The notes: generated by a model from the letters alone, not told the origin. A stretch of 64,000 bases of DNA from Sphingobacterium allocomposti (GCF_008124885.1 NZ_VNHX01000014.1:26779-90778), one strand, 5' to 3'; shown: positions 33,895 to 43,820, numbered from the stretch's first letter. Numbers and translations are program-made.

Positions 33895-35862
33895 ATGCGC
33901 CTGTTATTCACCCTTCTCTCCTCATTCTTTCTGAGCGTGGCAGCTGCTCAGGAAAATCCGTTTTCTACATTAAAATACGCGGACATTTCCGACACTTATG
34001 AAAAGGCTGCTCCAAATGCTGTGGCAATCGTCTTGGCGGAAATTGGCAAAACACAGCTAGAGGTCGTTGAAGCCGACCGGGCACTGCGGGTTGTACACGA
34101 TTATGCCGTCCGGATTAAGATCTTAAAAAAGGAGGGTGTTGACAGAGCCAACTTCGAAATTCCACTTCGCGCTTTCGGCAACGACTTTGAGACGGTGACC
34201 GACGTAAAAGGAAAAACATACAACCTACGGAACAATAAGATTGCGGCAACCGACATGAGCGGCAGTGCCATGTTTCTGGACAAAGTGTCTCCCTTTCTCC
34301 ATGTGGCCAAGTTTACGCTTCCGCAGGTGGAAGCAGGATCAGTTATCGAAATCCGTTACCGACTTTACTCGCCTGATATCCTGAATTTCAGGACATGGCA
34401 GTTTCAGGACGACATCCCCAAGATCTCCAGCACATACACAGCTATTATGCCTGCCTCATATCAGTATCGTGTCGTGCTGCGGGGGCCTTATAAACTGACC
34501 GACACAAAAAGCGAGATATTACGATCGTACTTCCTCTTAAACGGCGTACGGAACGACTGTTCTAAAATCACATACCTGATGGACAGCATCCCGGCATTTG
34601 AAGAGGAAGAGTTTATGCTGGCAAGCAAGAACTATCAATCGGCCGTGTACTTCGAACTGGAACAATACTACACAACCAATGGTGCAAAAGTCCGCGTCAC
34701 CAAAGAATGGAGAGACGTAGACAGGGAGCTGCTCACCGAAAAATCATTTGGCGGACAGCTTAAAAAAGAAGACGTATTCAAGGATATTCTACCTACAATA
34801 CTGGCCGGAAAGACCTCCGACCTGGAAAAAGCAAAAGCTATATTCTACTATATACAAAAAAACATCCGTTGGAACAACGTATACGGGAAGCACGCGCAGT
34901 TTGGCATAAAGGAAAGTCTGGAACAGCATCGCGGCAACGTGGGCGATATCAATCTAGCCCTCATCACGGCGTTAAACGCGGCCTCTCTCCCAGCTCACCC
35001 GGTCATGTTGTCCACACGGGAGAACGGCCTTCCCAACAATCTGCATCCTGTCATATCCGACTTCAACTACGTGATCGCTTCGATCACGCTGGACGGACGT
35101 ACAATCCTTCTGGACGCCACCGACACATCCACGCCATTTGGGCAGCTACCTATCCGATGCATAAACGAGCAAGGACGCATCATCTATTCCAAGAAATCGT
35201 CCGAATGGGTCCCCTTACGCAATGAACAGCCATCGCTCGTATCCTTCACGTTCATTGGAGAGCTGGACAGCGACTACGCTCTTCAGGGAAAGCTGACAAT
35301 CAGCTATAAAGGCCTTGATGCGCTGCGCAAACGGAACGAAATCACATCGTATAACAGTGAACAGGAATATTTCGAGGCGATGGAAGATAGAATCCCCGGT
35401 ATTGAAGTAAAAAGTGCCGGCCTCCAAAATGTGGACAGTTTGGAAGATTTTCTACACGAACAACTGGAGATAGCGATTTCCCTGAAAGATTTTCTCCAAA
35501 ATGGGGCCTTGACGTTCAACCCGATCTTTATCAACCGGACGACCCGCAATCCGTTCAACCTGAACGAGAGGCTGTATCCCGTAGACCTGGGATCTCAGCG
35601 TCATATTACGCACAACGTCACCATTCTCTTACCGCCGGAGATCAAGGTCCAGACATGTCCTAAAAACCTGTCCATGAAACTACCCGAGGAGGGAGCGAAA
35701 TTTACATACCAATGTTCGGCAGACGAGGGGCGCTTCGCCTTACGGCAGACGCTATCCTTAAACAAAGCCGTTTATTCAGCCGACGAGTACTTCCACCTCA
35801 AGGAGTTTTTCTCCCGCATTATTCAACAGCAGCAGCAGGAACTCGTTTTGCAACCGATTTGA
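33895..35862 (+). CDS. Exported DUF3857 / transglutaminase-like protein
   Basis: A 655-aa protein with a signal peptide (MRLLFTLLSSFFLSVAAAQ), an N-terminal DUF3857 beta domain (about 50-220), a transglutaminase-like core (about 285-400; AKAIFYYIQKNIRWNN, PAHPVMLSTRENGL) and a C-terminal beta domain. In active transglutaminase-like enzymes a Cys precedes the Asp of the helix. Here that position reads RGNVGDINLAL, with Val, so catalysis by the usual triad is unlikely. It may be a binding or scaffold protein in the periplasm. The downstream barrel gene lies on the same strand. Confidence 0.85.
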   Translation: MRLLFTLLSSFFLSVAAAQENPFSTLKYADISDTYEKAAPNAVAIVLAEIGKTQLEVVEADRALRVVHDYAVRIKILKKEGVDRANFEIPLRAFGNDFETVTDVKGKTYNLRNNKIAATDMSGSAMFLDKVSPFLHVAKFTLPQVEAGSVIEIRYRLYSPDILNFRTWQFQDDIPKISSTYTAIMPASYQYRVVLRGPYKLTDTKSEILRSYFLLNGVRNDCSKITYLMDSIPAFEEEEFMLASKNYQSAVYFELEQYYTTNGAKVRVTKEWRDVDRELLTEKSFGGQLKKEDVFKDILPTILAGKTSDLEKAKAIFYYIQKNIRWNNVYGKHAQFGIKESLEQHRGNVGDINLALITALNAASLPAHPVMLSTRENGLPNNLHPVISDFNYVIASITLDGRTILLDATDTSTPFGQLPIRCINEQGRIIYSKKSSEWVPLRNEQPSLVSFTFIGELDSDYALQGKLTISYKGLDALRKRNEITSYNSEQEYFEAMEDRIPGIEVKSAGLQNVDSLEDFLHEQLEIAISLKDFLQNGALTFNPIFINRTTRNPFNLNERLYPVDLGSQRHITHNVTILLPPEIKVQTCPKNLSMKLPEEGAKFTYQCSADEGRFALRQTLSLNKAVYSADEYFHLKEFFSRIIQQQQQELVLQPI

Positions 35863-35953
35863 TCGACACTACCAAGATGGAGAAAAATCCGTATCTTCGC
35901 AAAAACAACCACCGCCTCTCTCTGTTAAATGAGAGAGGACAAGAAAGACACGC

Positions 35954-37240
35954 ATGCAAAGATATTTAATCGCCCTCTTCTTCACGACGATAATCTGTTT
36001 CAGCCGCGGTCAAAATATTGTTTTACAAGACACCATTACCAATAAACCGGAAGATTCCATTCCAGGTTACGCCGGCTTATACGACATCAGCGATGGCATC
36101 AAAGACATTGGCCGCTTCATCCGGCGTGACACGTCACAAAAGGTTAGCGAGCGGCGGTCCGGAATATCCATTCTACCCAACATCAATTACAATCCGAGTA
36201 TCGGATTCCAGATTGGCGCGAAAATAGTGGGCGGAGTGTACCTTGGAGAGCGGGAAAACACCGCGATGTCGACATTTGCCACAGCCCTTAGTTATACGAC
36301 GCGTGGCATCATTTATGGCTATTTTGCTCACGATGCATACACCAAAAGAAACAAGTGGAACCTAAAAGGGGGCCTCGTAATAGCCAAGATGGTGGCACTG
36401 GATTATGGGATGGGCATGGGCAACACCATCACCACTGAAATCCCCGAGGAGCAGGTTCTCAACAACCCGGATAGAACACGCTATATCAATCAGTACACGG
36501 TCTACGGCCTCAACGAGCGCCTTTACAAAAGGCTGTTGCCCGGCATGTTCGTCGGCGCAGGCGTCTTTATAGAACTTAAAAGAAATATCAATACTGTCGG
36601 AGATCACGAGATAACGCCTTTAACAGTTTATAGCGACCTGACCGGTTATCATGCGGGCCGATACAACAACAATGGGTTAATGTTTAACTGGCAATACATG
36701 ACCCGCGATAATCCGAACAGCGCTTATAAAGGCATATATGCAGACGTTGTCCTCCGCATGAGCCAAACCTGGATGGCCAGTGCCCAGAATGCATACCAGC
36801 TGCAGACCGACTTTCGAAAATACTGGCAGCTGTCGGAGTACCGCCCTAACCATGTACTCGCCTTTTGGCACTGGGGATCTTATAACATCGGCGGAACATT
36901 GGCCTATCTCGATCTGCCAGGCACGGGACGTGACGTCTATTCGCGTAGCGGACGAGGTTATACCAACGGGTATTTTAAAGGTAGCTCATTCTTCTATTCG
37001 GAGCTGGAATATAGGTTTCCAATCCTCCGCAATCAGTTTTTAAGCGGCGTAGTTTTTGCGAATGTACAAACCGCCGACGACCGCTTAGGCACAAAGCTAT
37101 TTGAGCGGTGGGAGCCAGCCGCCGGTACGGGCCTACGCATACTGTTCAACAAAGCCACGCGGACCAATCTGTGCATCGATTATGCCGTAGGCCGCTTTGG
37201 TCAAAAAGGATTGTTTCTGGGGCTGAATGAAGCTTTTTAA
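35954..37240 (+). CDS. BamA/TamA-like outer-membrane beta-barrel protein
   Basis: A 428-aa outer-membrane protein with signal peptide MQRYLIALFFTTIICFSRGQ. There is no POTRA domain; the sequence moves directly to beta strands. A surface-antigen (Omp85) signature is visible near the end: RGYTNGYFKGSSFFYSELEYRFPI, with the RGY segment of lid loop 6. The C-terminal aromatic residue fits BAM recognition. It is too short to be the essential BamA and is more likely an Omp85-like auxiliary barrel. A TATCTTCG promoter-like box lies at about 35890. It sits next to a TonB receptor gene. Confidence 0.75.
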   Translation: MQRYLIALFFTTIICFSRGQNIVLQDTITNKPEDSIPGYAGLYDISDGIKDIGRFIRRDTSQKVSERRSGISILPNINYNPSIGFQIGAKIVGGVYLGERENTAMSTFATALSYTTRGIIYGYFAHDAYTKRNKWNLKGGLVIAKMVALDYGMGMGNTITTEIPEEQVLNNPDRTRYINQYTVYGLNERLYKRLLPGMFVGAGVFIELKRNINTVGDHEITPLTVYSDLTGYHAGRYNNNGLMFNWQYMTRDNPNSAYKGIYADVVLRMSQTWMASAQNAYQLQTDFRKYWQLSEYRPNHVLAFWHWGSYNIGGTLAYLDLPGTGRDVYSRSGRGYTNGYFKGSSFFYSELEYRFPILRNQFLSGVVFANVQTADDRLGTKLFERWEPAAGTGLRILFNKATRTNLCIDYAVGRFGQKGLFLGLNEAF

Positions 37241-37309
37241 CATACGCCATTGTCAAGAGTCTACACGGAGGCTACTCTCCGACCAAATGTGTTGCAAAAA
37301 AGTGTTATT

Positions 37310-39385
37310 ATGAGTCATCTATCAAAGCTACTTTTACTTATTTTGGTTGTCTCCTCATCGCATACCGGCTTCGGTCAGGAGCAGGCCGACACCACAACAA
37401 TACAACCAATACAGGTCAACGTTTATTTCAGCAGTCAGCCGCTGATGGGGCTGACCGCATCGGCTCAATCGATCACACGCAGGCAGTTGGATCATCAGCA
37501 GACCAACAGCCTTCTTCCTGCCCTAAATACTGTTGCCGGAATACGGATGGAAGAACGGTCCCCGGGGAGCTATAGATTAGCTATGCGCGGTAGCCTCATC
37601 CGCTCGCCCTTCGGTATACGCAACGCAAAAATCTATATGGACGAGTTTCCGCTTACAGATGCCGGCGGCAACACGTATCTCAATCTTATTGACCCCTTCT
37701 CCCTTCACGCCGTTCATATCCTGAAGGGGCCTGACGGTTCGCTTTATGGTGCCAACTCGGGTGGTGTCCTGCGGCTAGATCCGAAGGGGTTCGGAAATAT
37801 GGAGAACAAGCAGGAACTGGTTCTTAGCGGTGGCTCCTATGGCTTGTTTCAGGAGCAGCTCTCCCTGCAGCACCGGCTGTCCGATGCCTACCAATTTTCT
37901 GTCGATCAGTCTTTTATGCGTGCTGACGGTTACCGGGAGAACACGGCACTGAATAAAAAGACCTTCCAGACGGCGCATCAATGGACGTATTCGCCCGGTA
38001 ACATGCTAAAGTTGTATGTACTTTATGCCGACCTGGGATACCGCACACCCGGAGGGCTCACAGAGGCGCAGATGAAAGAAGACCCAAGTATGGCGAGGCC
38101 CGCTGCCGGACAGACTCCTGGCGCAAAAGAACAAAAGGCCGGAATCTATAATAAAACATGGTATATGGGCTTGGCCCACGAGGCTTCTCTATCGAAATAT
38201 ATGTCGCATCACATCGCCGTCTTCGGGTCGACCACCGATCTTGAAAATCCGTTTATCACCAATTACGAGATCCGGGCCGAACGCAATCTGGGTGTCCGGA
38301 CCTACTTTTCGTACACAAATAACGATAACCGGCTTCTGACGTGGACAATGCAAGCTGGCTTTGAAGGGCAAAAGGGCTGGAACAGGATCGAAAACTACGG
38401 TAACGAACGGGGTGCCCCCACTGCACTTCAGGACCGCGATAAACTGAACAATGCACAGACGAGCGTTTTTTATCGGGCCACAGCAACATTCTTTGACCGA
38501 TGGCTTCTGGAGGGGTCGCTGAGTTGGAACACCGCCGCCATCGATTACACGAAGCACTTTCCACAGATCGATGTCCCTTCGGGCGAGATTGACTTCGGCA
38601 GCATCTGGATGCCGCGGATAGCCTCCTCCTATTCTTTCACCGAACATGTGGCCGCGCGGGGATCAATATCCAAAGGGTACTCCGCTCCGACCCTGGCTGA
38701 AGTACGCGCTTCCGATAACAGGATCAACACCGGGCTGAATCCTGAAACAGGCACGAACTATGAAATAGGATTACGGGCCGAAACCAAGGACCGGCGGTTT
38801 CTAGCGGATGTATCTGCCTATAGCTACCAGATGAAGAATGGTATCGTGCGCCAGCTTCGTGAGAACGGAGAAGAATACTACGTCAATGCAGGGGAGATGG
38901 ATCAAAAAGGGATCGAAGCATCCGTATTAGCACACCTCCTTTTACCCTCGCCACAGCGGTTTTTGCAACAGTGGACATATCAAGGCTCTCTGGCCAGAAA
39001 TTTCTACAGGTTTGGCGACTATGTGAGCGGAAACGACGATCATTCAGGAAATGCAATGACAGCCGTTCCCGATTGGACGGTCAGTAACAGCGTCTCTCTT
39101 ATCTTCCCCAGAAAGATATACGTCAACCTTCTCCACAACTACGTTTCAGGCATGCCGCTAAACGATGCCAACACCTTTTTCGCTGAGTCATTTCATCTCC
39201 TCCAGGCGAAGGCCGGCATGGACATACCGGTAAAAGGGCGATTGAGCTTACAGGTGTTCGTCGGAGCCGACAATCTATTGAACCAACAATACAATCTTGG
39301 AAACGACATCAACGCTTTCGGTAACCGGTTTTTCAACCCAGCTGCCCCCCGGAATTATTATGGCGGAGTTAAAATCGCCTTATAA
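37310..39385 (+). CDS. TonB-dependent outer-membrane receptor
   Basis: A 691-aa receptor for energised uptake of an iron complex, vitamin or other large nutrient. The start at 37310 gives signal peptide MSHLSKLLLLILVVSSSHTGFG; 20 further codons upstream are in frame but would hide it. The plug domain (about 40-170) has LLPALNTVAGIRMEER and VHILKGPDGSLYGANSGGVLRL. The 22-strand barrel follows, ending in FNPAAPRNYYGGVKIAL. There is no N-terminal carboxypeptidase-like domain and no SusD partner, so it is a FecA/BtuB-like rather than SusC-like receptor. The ligand is not evident. Confidence 0.9.
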   Translation: MSHLSKLLLLILVVSSSHTGFGQEQADTTTIQPIQVNVYFSSQPLMGLTASAQSITRRQLDHQQTNSLLPALNTVAGIRMEERSPGSYRLAMRGSLIRSPFGIRNAKIYMDEFPLTDAGGNTYLNLIDPFSLHAVHILKGPDGSLYGANSGGVLRLDPKGFGNMENKQELVLSGGSYGLFQEQLSLQHRLSDAYQFSVDQSFMRADGYRENTALNKKTFQTAHQWTYSPGNMLKLYVLYADLGYRTPGGLTEAQMKEDPSMARPAAGQTPGAKEQKAGIYNKTWYMGLAHEASLSKYMSHHIAVFGSTTDLENPFITNYEIRAERNLGVRTYFSYTNNDNRLLTWTMQAGFEGQKGWNRIENYGNERGAPTALQDRDKLNNAQTSVFYRATATFFDRWLLEGSLSWNTAAIDYTKHFPQIDVPSGEIDFGSIWMPRIASSYSFTEHVAARGSISKGYSAPTLAEVRASDNRINTGLNPETGTNYEIGLRAETKDRRFLADVSAYSYQMKNGIVRQLRENGEEYYVNAGEMDQKGIEASVLAHLLLPSPQRFLQQWTYQGSLARNFYRFGDYVSGNDDHSGNAMTAVPDWTVSNSVSLIFPRKIYVNLLHNYVSGMPLNDANTFFAESFHLLQAKAGMDIPVKGRLSLQVFVGADNLLNQQYNLGNDINAFGNRFFNPAAPRNYYGGVKIAL

Positions 39386-39442
39386 AAAGCCTGCGTGTAT
39401 GGTAGGCGCCCGACGGTCCGTGGCGAGCACCGGTCTCGGGTT

Positions 39443-40627
39443 CTACCTTACTTCCAATAAGGTTTCGAGGTGGTGGTAATCGATACCGAAGTACGTTTTG
39501 ATGGAGCAAATTTTCGCTAAGATCTCCTGCTGCCTTTTGGGATCTATAGATTTCCGCTCGCCCACCACGAGTACATTTTTGGGGGTATGTGCGTCCGATA
39601 CAAATTCAAATACCCTAGTCTGGTAACCGTAGTATTCCATGATCAATGCCCGCAGTCCATCAGTAACCATCTCCGCCTGCCGTTCCATAAAGATGCCATG
39701 CTTAAGAAGAAAATCGAGTCCGTTCGGTGTTTTGTTCTTTTCCATCTCGCGGCGGATCTGCTTATGACAACAGGGCGCTACCACAATCAGATCCGCATGG
39801 TGCCTGATACCTTTGGCGATAGCGTCGTCCGTCGCTGTATCACAGGCATGCAAAGCAATCAGCATATCTAAATCGCTCTCGGGCTGATACTCTTCTATCG
39901 CGCCGCGCAGAAAAAGCAAATTCTTAAAGTCCGATTTAGCCGCAACCTGATTACACAGCTCGACGAGATCTTTCCTATACTCAACGCCTACAAGATAGGT
40001 ACGCTTTTGCAGTTTGTGTACCAGATAGTCGTACAACGCGAACGTCAGGTATCCCTTCCCTGCTCCCATATCGACCACGTTTAGGGTATCCTTTTGCGGC
40101 AAGCGTTTCAACATGGCGCTCAGGATCTCGATGTAATGATTAATTTGTTTCCATTTGTCCTGTGCATTCTTGTACACCTTCCCTGCTGCGTCGGTGAGCC
40201 CCAGCTCTTGTAAGTAGACTTTGCCCGCACTATCCAGCTTCCGTTCTTTCTGTTTATCGTGTGCAAGTAACACGGGCTTCTTCGCCGTTGGTTCCTCTTT
40301 CCTCAAGATCCATGTTCCCTTCTTCGTGAGCTGACAAGACAGGTTTTGCGACTCTGTGAACAAGGTAGCCACGCGAAACCCTTCAACCTTCAGCAGCCCC
40401 TGTATTTCCATGATACCGGTGCTGATCTCAAAATTCTGTGTGATATCCTGTGTTTTATAACGAAAAACGAACGACAGCTTCTTTTCACGCTTGATAATAA
40501 CGGGTTTGATATAGACGTTCTTCAGATACAGTTCGGTGCCATTGTAGTCTCCTAAAGACATTTTAATGAACTCATCCTGTTGAATAGATTCTCGTACTTT
40601 ATCAAAAAAGGTGGCATAATTATCCAT
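39443..40627 (-). CDS. SAM-dependent methyltransferase (Methyltransf_32-like)
   Basis: A 394-aa class I methyltransferase. Residues 1-150 form an uncharacterised beta-rich N-terminal part (FVFRYKTQDITQNFEI). The SAM site is NVVDMGAGKGYLTFALYDYL, with YLVGVEYRKDLVELCN after it. The later DMLIALHACDTATDDAI and IVVAPCCHKQIRREM are characteristic of the family, whose substrates are unclear (possibly RNA). The ATG at 40627 is preferred over a longer frame because a -7 box ends four bases before it. It is divergent from a Cof-type phosphatase gene. Confidence 0.8.
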   Translation of the reverse strand: MDNYATFFDKVRESIQQDEFIKMSLGDYNGTELYLKNVYIKPVIIKREKKLSFVFRYKTQDITQNFEISTGIMEIQGLLKVEGFRVATLFTESQNLSCQLTKKGTWILRKEEPTAKKPVLLAHDKQKERKLDSAGKVYLQELGLTDAAGKVYKNAQDKWKQINHYIEILSAMLKRLPQKDTLNVVDMGAGKGYLTFALYDYLVHKLQKRTYLVGVEYRKDLVELCNQVAAKSDFKNLLFLRGAIEEYQPESDLDMLIALHACDTATDDAIAKGIRHHADLIVVAPCCHKQIRREMEKNKTPNGLDFLLKHGIFMERQAEMVTDGLRALIMEYYGYQTRVFEFVSDAHTPKNVLVVGERKSIDPKRQQEILAKICSIKTYFGIDYHHLETLLEVR

Positions 40628-40631
40628 GGCA

Positions 40632-40665
40632 CAAAGATAGAGAATATAAAGAAATTGTACCTTTG
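40632..40665. promoter_or_regulatory. Divergent -7 boxes of the methyltransferase and HAD genes
   Basis: On the minus strand TATCTTTG (40639-40632) is followed by TGCC and the methyltransferase ATG (40627). On the plus strand TACCTTTG (40658-40665) is followed by TCCT and the HAD ATG (40670). Both give leaderless transcripts, and the two boxes are only 18 bp apart, so the two polymerase sites overlap and may exclude each other. Confidence 0.65.
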
Positions 40666-40669
40666 TCCT

Positions 40670-41458
40670 ATGCAATATCCTAAGATCAAAGCCGTTTTCT
40701 TCGACATCGACGGTACACTTCTAAGCTTTAAGACACACCAGGTACCCGCAAGCACGGAAGAGTCGATAAAAAAGCTACAACAACAAGGTGTCAAGGTGAT
40801 TGTTTCCACCGGCCGTTCCATCAATAGCATCGACCATATAAAGTATCTGAACTTCGATGGCTTTATTACATTCAATGGCGGTTATTGCGTGACGAAAGAA
40901 GGAGAAGTACTATTTAGGCAGGCGATGGATGCCCGCGATATAAAAGCGGTGCTTGAATATGCCAGAACGCGTCCATTGAGCTTTTCCTTCATGTCCGAGC
41001 GGGAGATTACTATACATGACGTAACACCGGAAATTGCCGGAATGTATGCCCACCTTAACCTTCCGGTTCCTCCTTTGGTAGACATCGAGAAGGTCGATCC
41101 TTCTGCCATTCTACAGACGAATATTTTTTTAGGCCCCGACGACGAAAAAGCATTTATGGAGACGGTTATGCCGAACTCCGTCGCCTCCCGCTGGACGCCG
41201 TTGTTCGCCGATGTGAATCCTAAGGGCCAAAGTAAGCAGGTCGGCATCGATATCTTCTGTAAACATTTTGGCATCGATATATCGCAGACGATGGCCTTTG
41301 GCGACGGTGGCAATGACATCACTATGCTTAAACATGTAGCAATCGGCGTGGCCATGGGTAACGCAAACCCTGAAGTGAAGGAAATCGCCGATTACGTCAC
41401 GGGTGATGTGGATGCAGATGGCATCTTCCAGGCGTTACGTTATTTTCAGGTAATATAA
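40670..41458 (+). CDS. Cof-type HAD-IIB family phosphatase
   Basis: A 262-aa cytosolic phosphatase of the HAD superfamily acting on sugar phosphates or similar small molecules. Motif I is FFDIDGTLL, motif II IVSTGRS, the type IIB cap lies between about residues 85 and 180, the Lys motif is in KGQSKQVGI, and motif IV is AFGDGGNDITMLK. VAIGVAMGNANPEVKEIADYVT is the usual ending. The start is at 40670 because the promoter box ends four bases upstream; a longer frame exists but precedes it. Confidence 0.88.
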   Translation: MQYPKIKAVFFDIDGTLLSFKTHQVPASTEESIKKLQQQGVKVIVSTGRSINSIDHIKYLNFDGFITFNGGYCVTKEGEVLFRQAMDARDIKAVLEYARTRPLSFSFMSEREITIHDVTPEIAGMYAHLNLPVPPLVDIEKVDPSAILQTNIFLGPDDEKAFMETVMPNSVASRWTPLFADVNPKGQSKQVGIDIFCKHFGIDISQTMAFGDGGNDITMLKHVAIGVAMGNANPEVKEIADYVTGDVDADGIFQALRYFQVI

Positions 41459-41624
41459 GGCCGTCGATGCGTGCTCGCGGCCATGCTTTCTTTGTGCAGC
41501 GCTGGAGCGGTCCGCGATTATCTGTACAGAAAAATGCATAAAGACGGGAAAACGCCATGTCAAGAAGACCAGTGCGCCGACGTCATCGTACGGGGCAGAC
41601 CATAGAATGCATATATTGTTAAAT

Positions 41625-41672
41625 AGGAGATGTCTCCTACGTTTACGCTTAAAAACATAGAAGACACCTCCC
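41625..41672. terminator. Imperfect hairpin between the convergent HAD and trxB genes
   Basis: GGAGaTGTCT pairs with AGACAcCTCC around a loop of about 27 nt, followed on the plus strand by CTTT only. It is a possible shared terminator; the T tract is weak. Confidence 0.4.
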
Positions 41673-41691
41673 TTTATAATGCTAAAAACGG

Positions 41692-42654
41692 CTATTCGCC
41701 CGACTCCTTTGCGGCGAGATACCTCTCTGCCTCAAGTGCGGCCATACAGCCTGTCCCTGCAGCAGTAATCGCTTGACGATACACATGATCCTGTACATCT
41801 CCGCAAGCGAAAATGCCGGGTATATTTGTCGCCGTACTATCCGCCTTTGTAATCAGATAGCCTGTCTCGTCCATTTCCAATATACCCTGGAAAAGCTCCG
41901 TGTTCGGCTTATGTCCAATCGCGACAAAGAAACCAGTAACGTCAAGCACCTTCTCCTCTTTCGTCCGGTTATTGATTACACGTACACCGTTGACCCCCTG
42001 CTCATTACCAACAATCTCCTGTGTCTCGGTGTTGTATAAAACTTCGATGTTTGCAGTGTTCATGACACGGTGCACCATGGCTTTAGACGCTCGGAATTCG
42101 TCCCTGCGCACGAGCATGTATACCTTGCGGCAGAGTTTAGCCAAATATGTTGCTTCTTCAGCAGCCGTATCTCCTGCTCCCACGATCGCCACATCCTGAC
42201 CTTTAAAAAAGAAGCCGTCGCAGACGGCACATGCCGACACGCCGAAACCGTTATACTTTTCCTCTGAAGGTAGCCCCAGCCACTTCGCCGTTGCACCCGT
42301 CGCAATAATAACCGTCTCCGCCAGAATCCATTTTGAACCATCTATCTGCACCTTGTGTGTTCCCTTGTCCTGAGAAAACGCTACCTTTGTCGCATAGCCA
42401 AAGCGCACTTCGGTTCCGAATCGCTCTGCCTGCGCCTTCAAGTCTTCCATCAATACCGGCCCCGTCACCCCTTGGGGATATCCGGGAAAATTATCGACTT
42501 CCGTTGTTTGTGTCAGCTGCCCTCCCGGTACGATACCTGTGTACACTACCGGCTTTAAGTCCGCTCTGGCTGCATATATCGCGGCTGTATATCCGGCCGG
42601 ACCCGAACCGATAATAAGGCACTTCACATGCTCTAGTTCGTCTATATTCGTCAT
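41692..42654 (-). CDS. trxB: Thioredoxin-disulfide reductase
   Basis: Flavoprotein transferring electrons from NADPH to thioredoxin. The FAD motif is IIGSGPAGYTAAIYAARA, the redox-active disulfide is in SACAVCDGFFF, and the NADPH motif is AIVGAGDTAAEEATYLA. GIFACGDVQDHVYRQAITAAGTGCMAAL ends the FAD domain. The 320-aa length is standard. The exonuclease gene lies 18 bp upstream on the same strand, so the two may be co-transcribed. Confidence 0.96.
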   Translation of the reverse strand: MTNIDELEHVKCLIIGSGPAGYTAAIYAARADLKPVVYTGIVPGGQLTQTTEVDNFPGYPQGVTGPVLMEDLKAQAERFGTEVRFGYATKVAFSQDKGTHKVQIDGSKWILAETVIIATGATAKWLGLPSEEKYNGFGVSACAVCDGFFFKGQDVAIVGAGDTAAEEATYLAKLCRKVYMLVRRDEFRASKAMVHRVMNTANIEVLYNTETQEIVGNEQGVNGVRVINNRTKEEKVLDVTGFFVAIGHKPNTELFQGILEMDETGYLITKADSTATNIPGIFACGDVQDHVYRQAITAAGTGCMAALEAERYLAAKESGE

Positions 42655-42672
42655 CTACTATATAATTGTTAG

Positions 42673-43629
42673 TTATTTACCAAATTTTCCCTTAAGCTGG
42701 TTTAGCATATCCATGGTGATAGGCTTCACGGGTTCAGCAGCCTTGGCAGGACGTTCTTTGTGCTCGGCTTTCCGCGGCTGCTCGGCCTTCCGCTGCTCAT
42801 GCTGCTGCTGCTTTTGCTCTTTCTTTTTATTTCGGTAGTCGTTCCAGATCTCTTCCAGCACCTTTTTGGTGTATAGTGGAAAATCGCCGTTCTGCATCCA
42901 TGCATAATAGCTAGGCTCCACGTCAAACACATCGGTCACCTTCTTCCCCTTGTGTTTACCAAAATTGATGCATGGATCTCCATCTTCATCAAACACCAGG
43001 CGTCCGGCAAAGTCTACCGGATTGCTTAGGTTGGTGAATTTATGCAAAGCCTGAACGTCGTTCACCACGGGCGTCGACACGTTACCGTGTTTATCTTCAA
43101 ATATAGCGCCTTCATATTTTCTCAGCTGCGCTTTCAGGACCTCGTAAGTAGCGCGTACGTCTGCTTCCGCCGTATGCGCGTTGTCCAGATCGGCATCACA
43201 ATAGAATTTATAGGCGGCCTTTAAAGTCCGTTGCTCCATTTGGTGGAAGATATTTTGCACATCGACGAAAGCGCGTCCCGTCAAGGAGAACTCCACTCCT
43301 GCACGCAGAAATTCCTCCATCAGCATGGGCACATCAAACTTGTTCGAATTGTAGCCGGCAAGATCGGCATCTCCCAGAAATTCCTTGATTTCCAACGCTC
43401 TGTCTTTAAACGAAGGTAAATCTTTAACATCCTCATCGTAAACGCCATGGAAAATGGATGATTCCGGCGGAATGGGAATGCCCGGATTTAAACGCATGGT
43501 TAGCACATCTTCCGTCCCGTCGGGAGATACCTTTAAAATAGACAGTTCCACAATACGGTCCACCGAGATGTTCACCCCCGTAGTCTCCAGATCAAAAAAA
43601 GCCAACGGGCGTTTTAGTAATAGTTTCAT
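42673..43629 (-). CDS. DEDDh 3'-5' exonuclease with ExoX-like C-terminus
   Basis: A 318-aa exonuclease of the DnaQ superfamily. ExoI is AFFDLETTGVN, ExoII AGYNSNKFDVPML, ExoIII NAHTAEADVRATYEVL, so all four acidic residues and the His are present. A second module (about 215-265; INFGKHKGKKVTDV, YYAWMQNGDFPLYTK) occurs in ExoX-like proteins. The tail is a Lys/Gln/Glu-rich low-complexity stretch ending MLNQLKGKFGK. It probably acts in DNA repair or RNA trimming; the specificity is open. Confidence 0.85.
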   Translation of the reverse strand: MKLLLKRPLAFFDLETTGVNISVDRIVELSILKVSPDGTEDVLTMRLNPGIPIPPESSIFHGVYDEDVKDLPSFKDRALEIKEFLGDADLAGYNSNKFDVPMLMEEFLRAGVEFSLTGRAFVDVQNIFHQMEQRTLKAAYKFYCDADLDNAHTAEADVRATYEVLKAQLRKYEGAIFEDKHGNVSTPVVNDVQALHKFTNLSNPVDFAGRLVFDEDGDPCINFGKHKGKKVTDVFDVEPSYYAWMQNGDFPLYTKKVLEEIWNDYRNKKKEQKQQQHEQRKAEQPRKAEHKERPAKAAEPVKPITMDMLNQLKGKFGK

Positions 43630-43783
43630 CTAATAAAGATTGATTAAACTCGAAAAACAAAAATACAAAACTCTTTTGTTGTTCTTCATAACGGTACAAA
43701 TTAATGACACTATTCTCACCGAGAAAGGTATCCCATCAGCCTGGCGTGTCGGCAGGCGGTCGTCTACGGTCAGGTCGGCACTG

Positions 43784-43820
43784 CAAAAAAAAATCCCGAT
43801 CAGTGCAGATCGGGATTATA
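43784..43820 (-). terminator. Terminator of the pyrE-SRPBCC unit
   Basis: On the minus strand AATCCCGATC, a 6-nt loop and GATCGGGATT are followed by a run of T residues. It is a near-perfect 10-bp stem, 20 bases after the SRPBCC stop. Confidence 0.9.

Noticed and set aside
41482..41604. 40-codon ORF after the HAD gene
   Set aside because: In frame with the HAD stop but with no promoter, no conserved-looking pattern and a random-like composition; probably chance.
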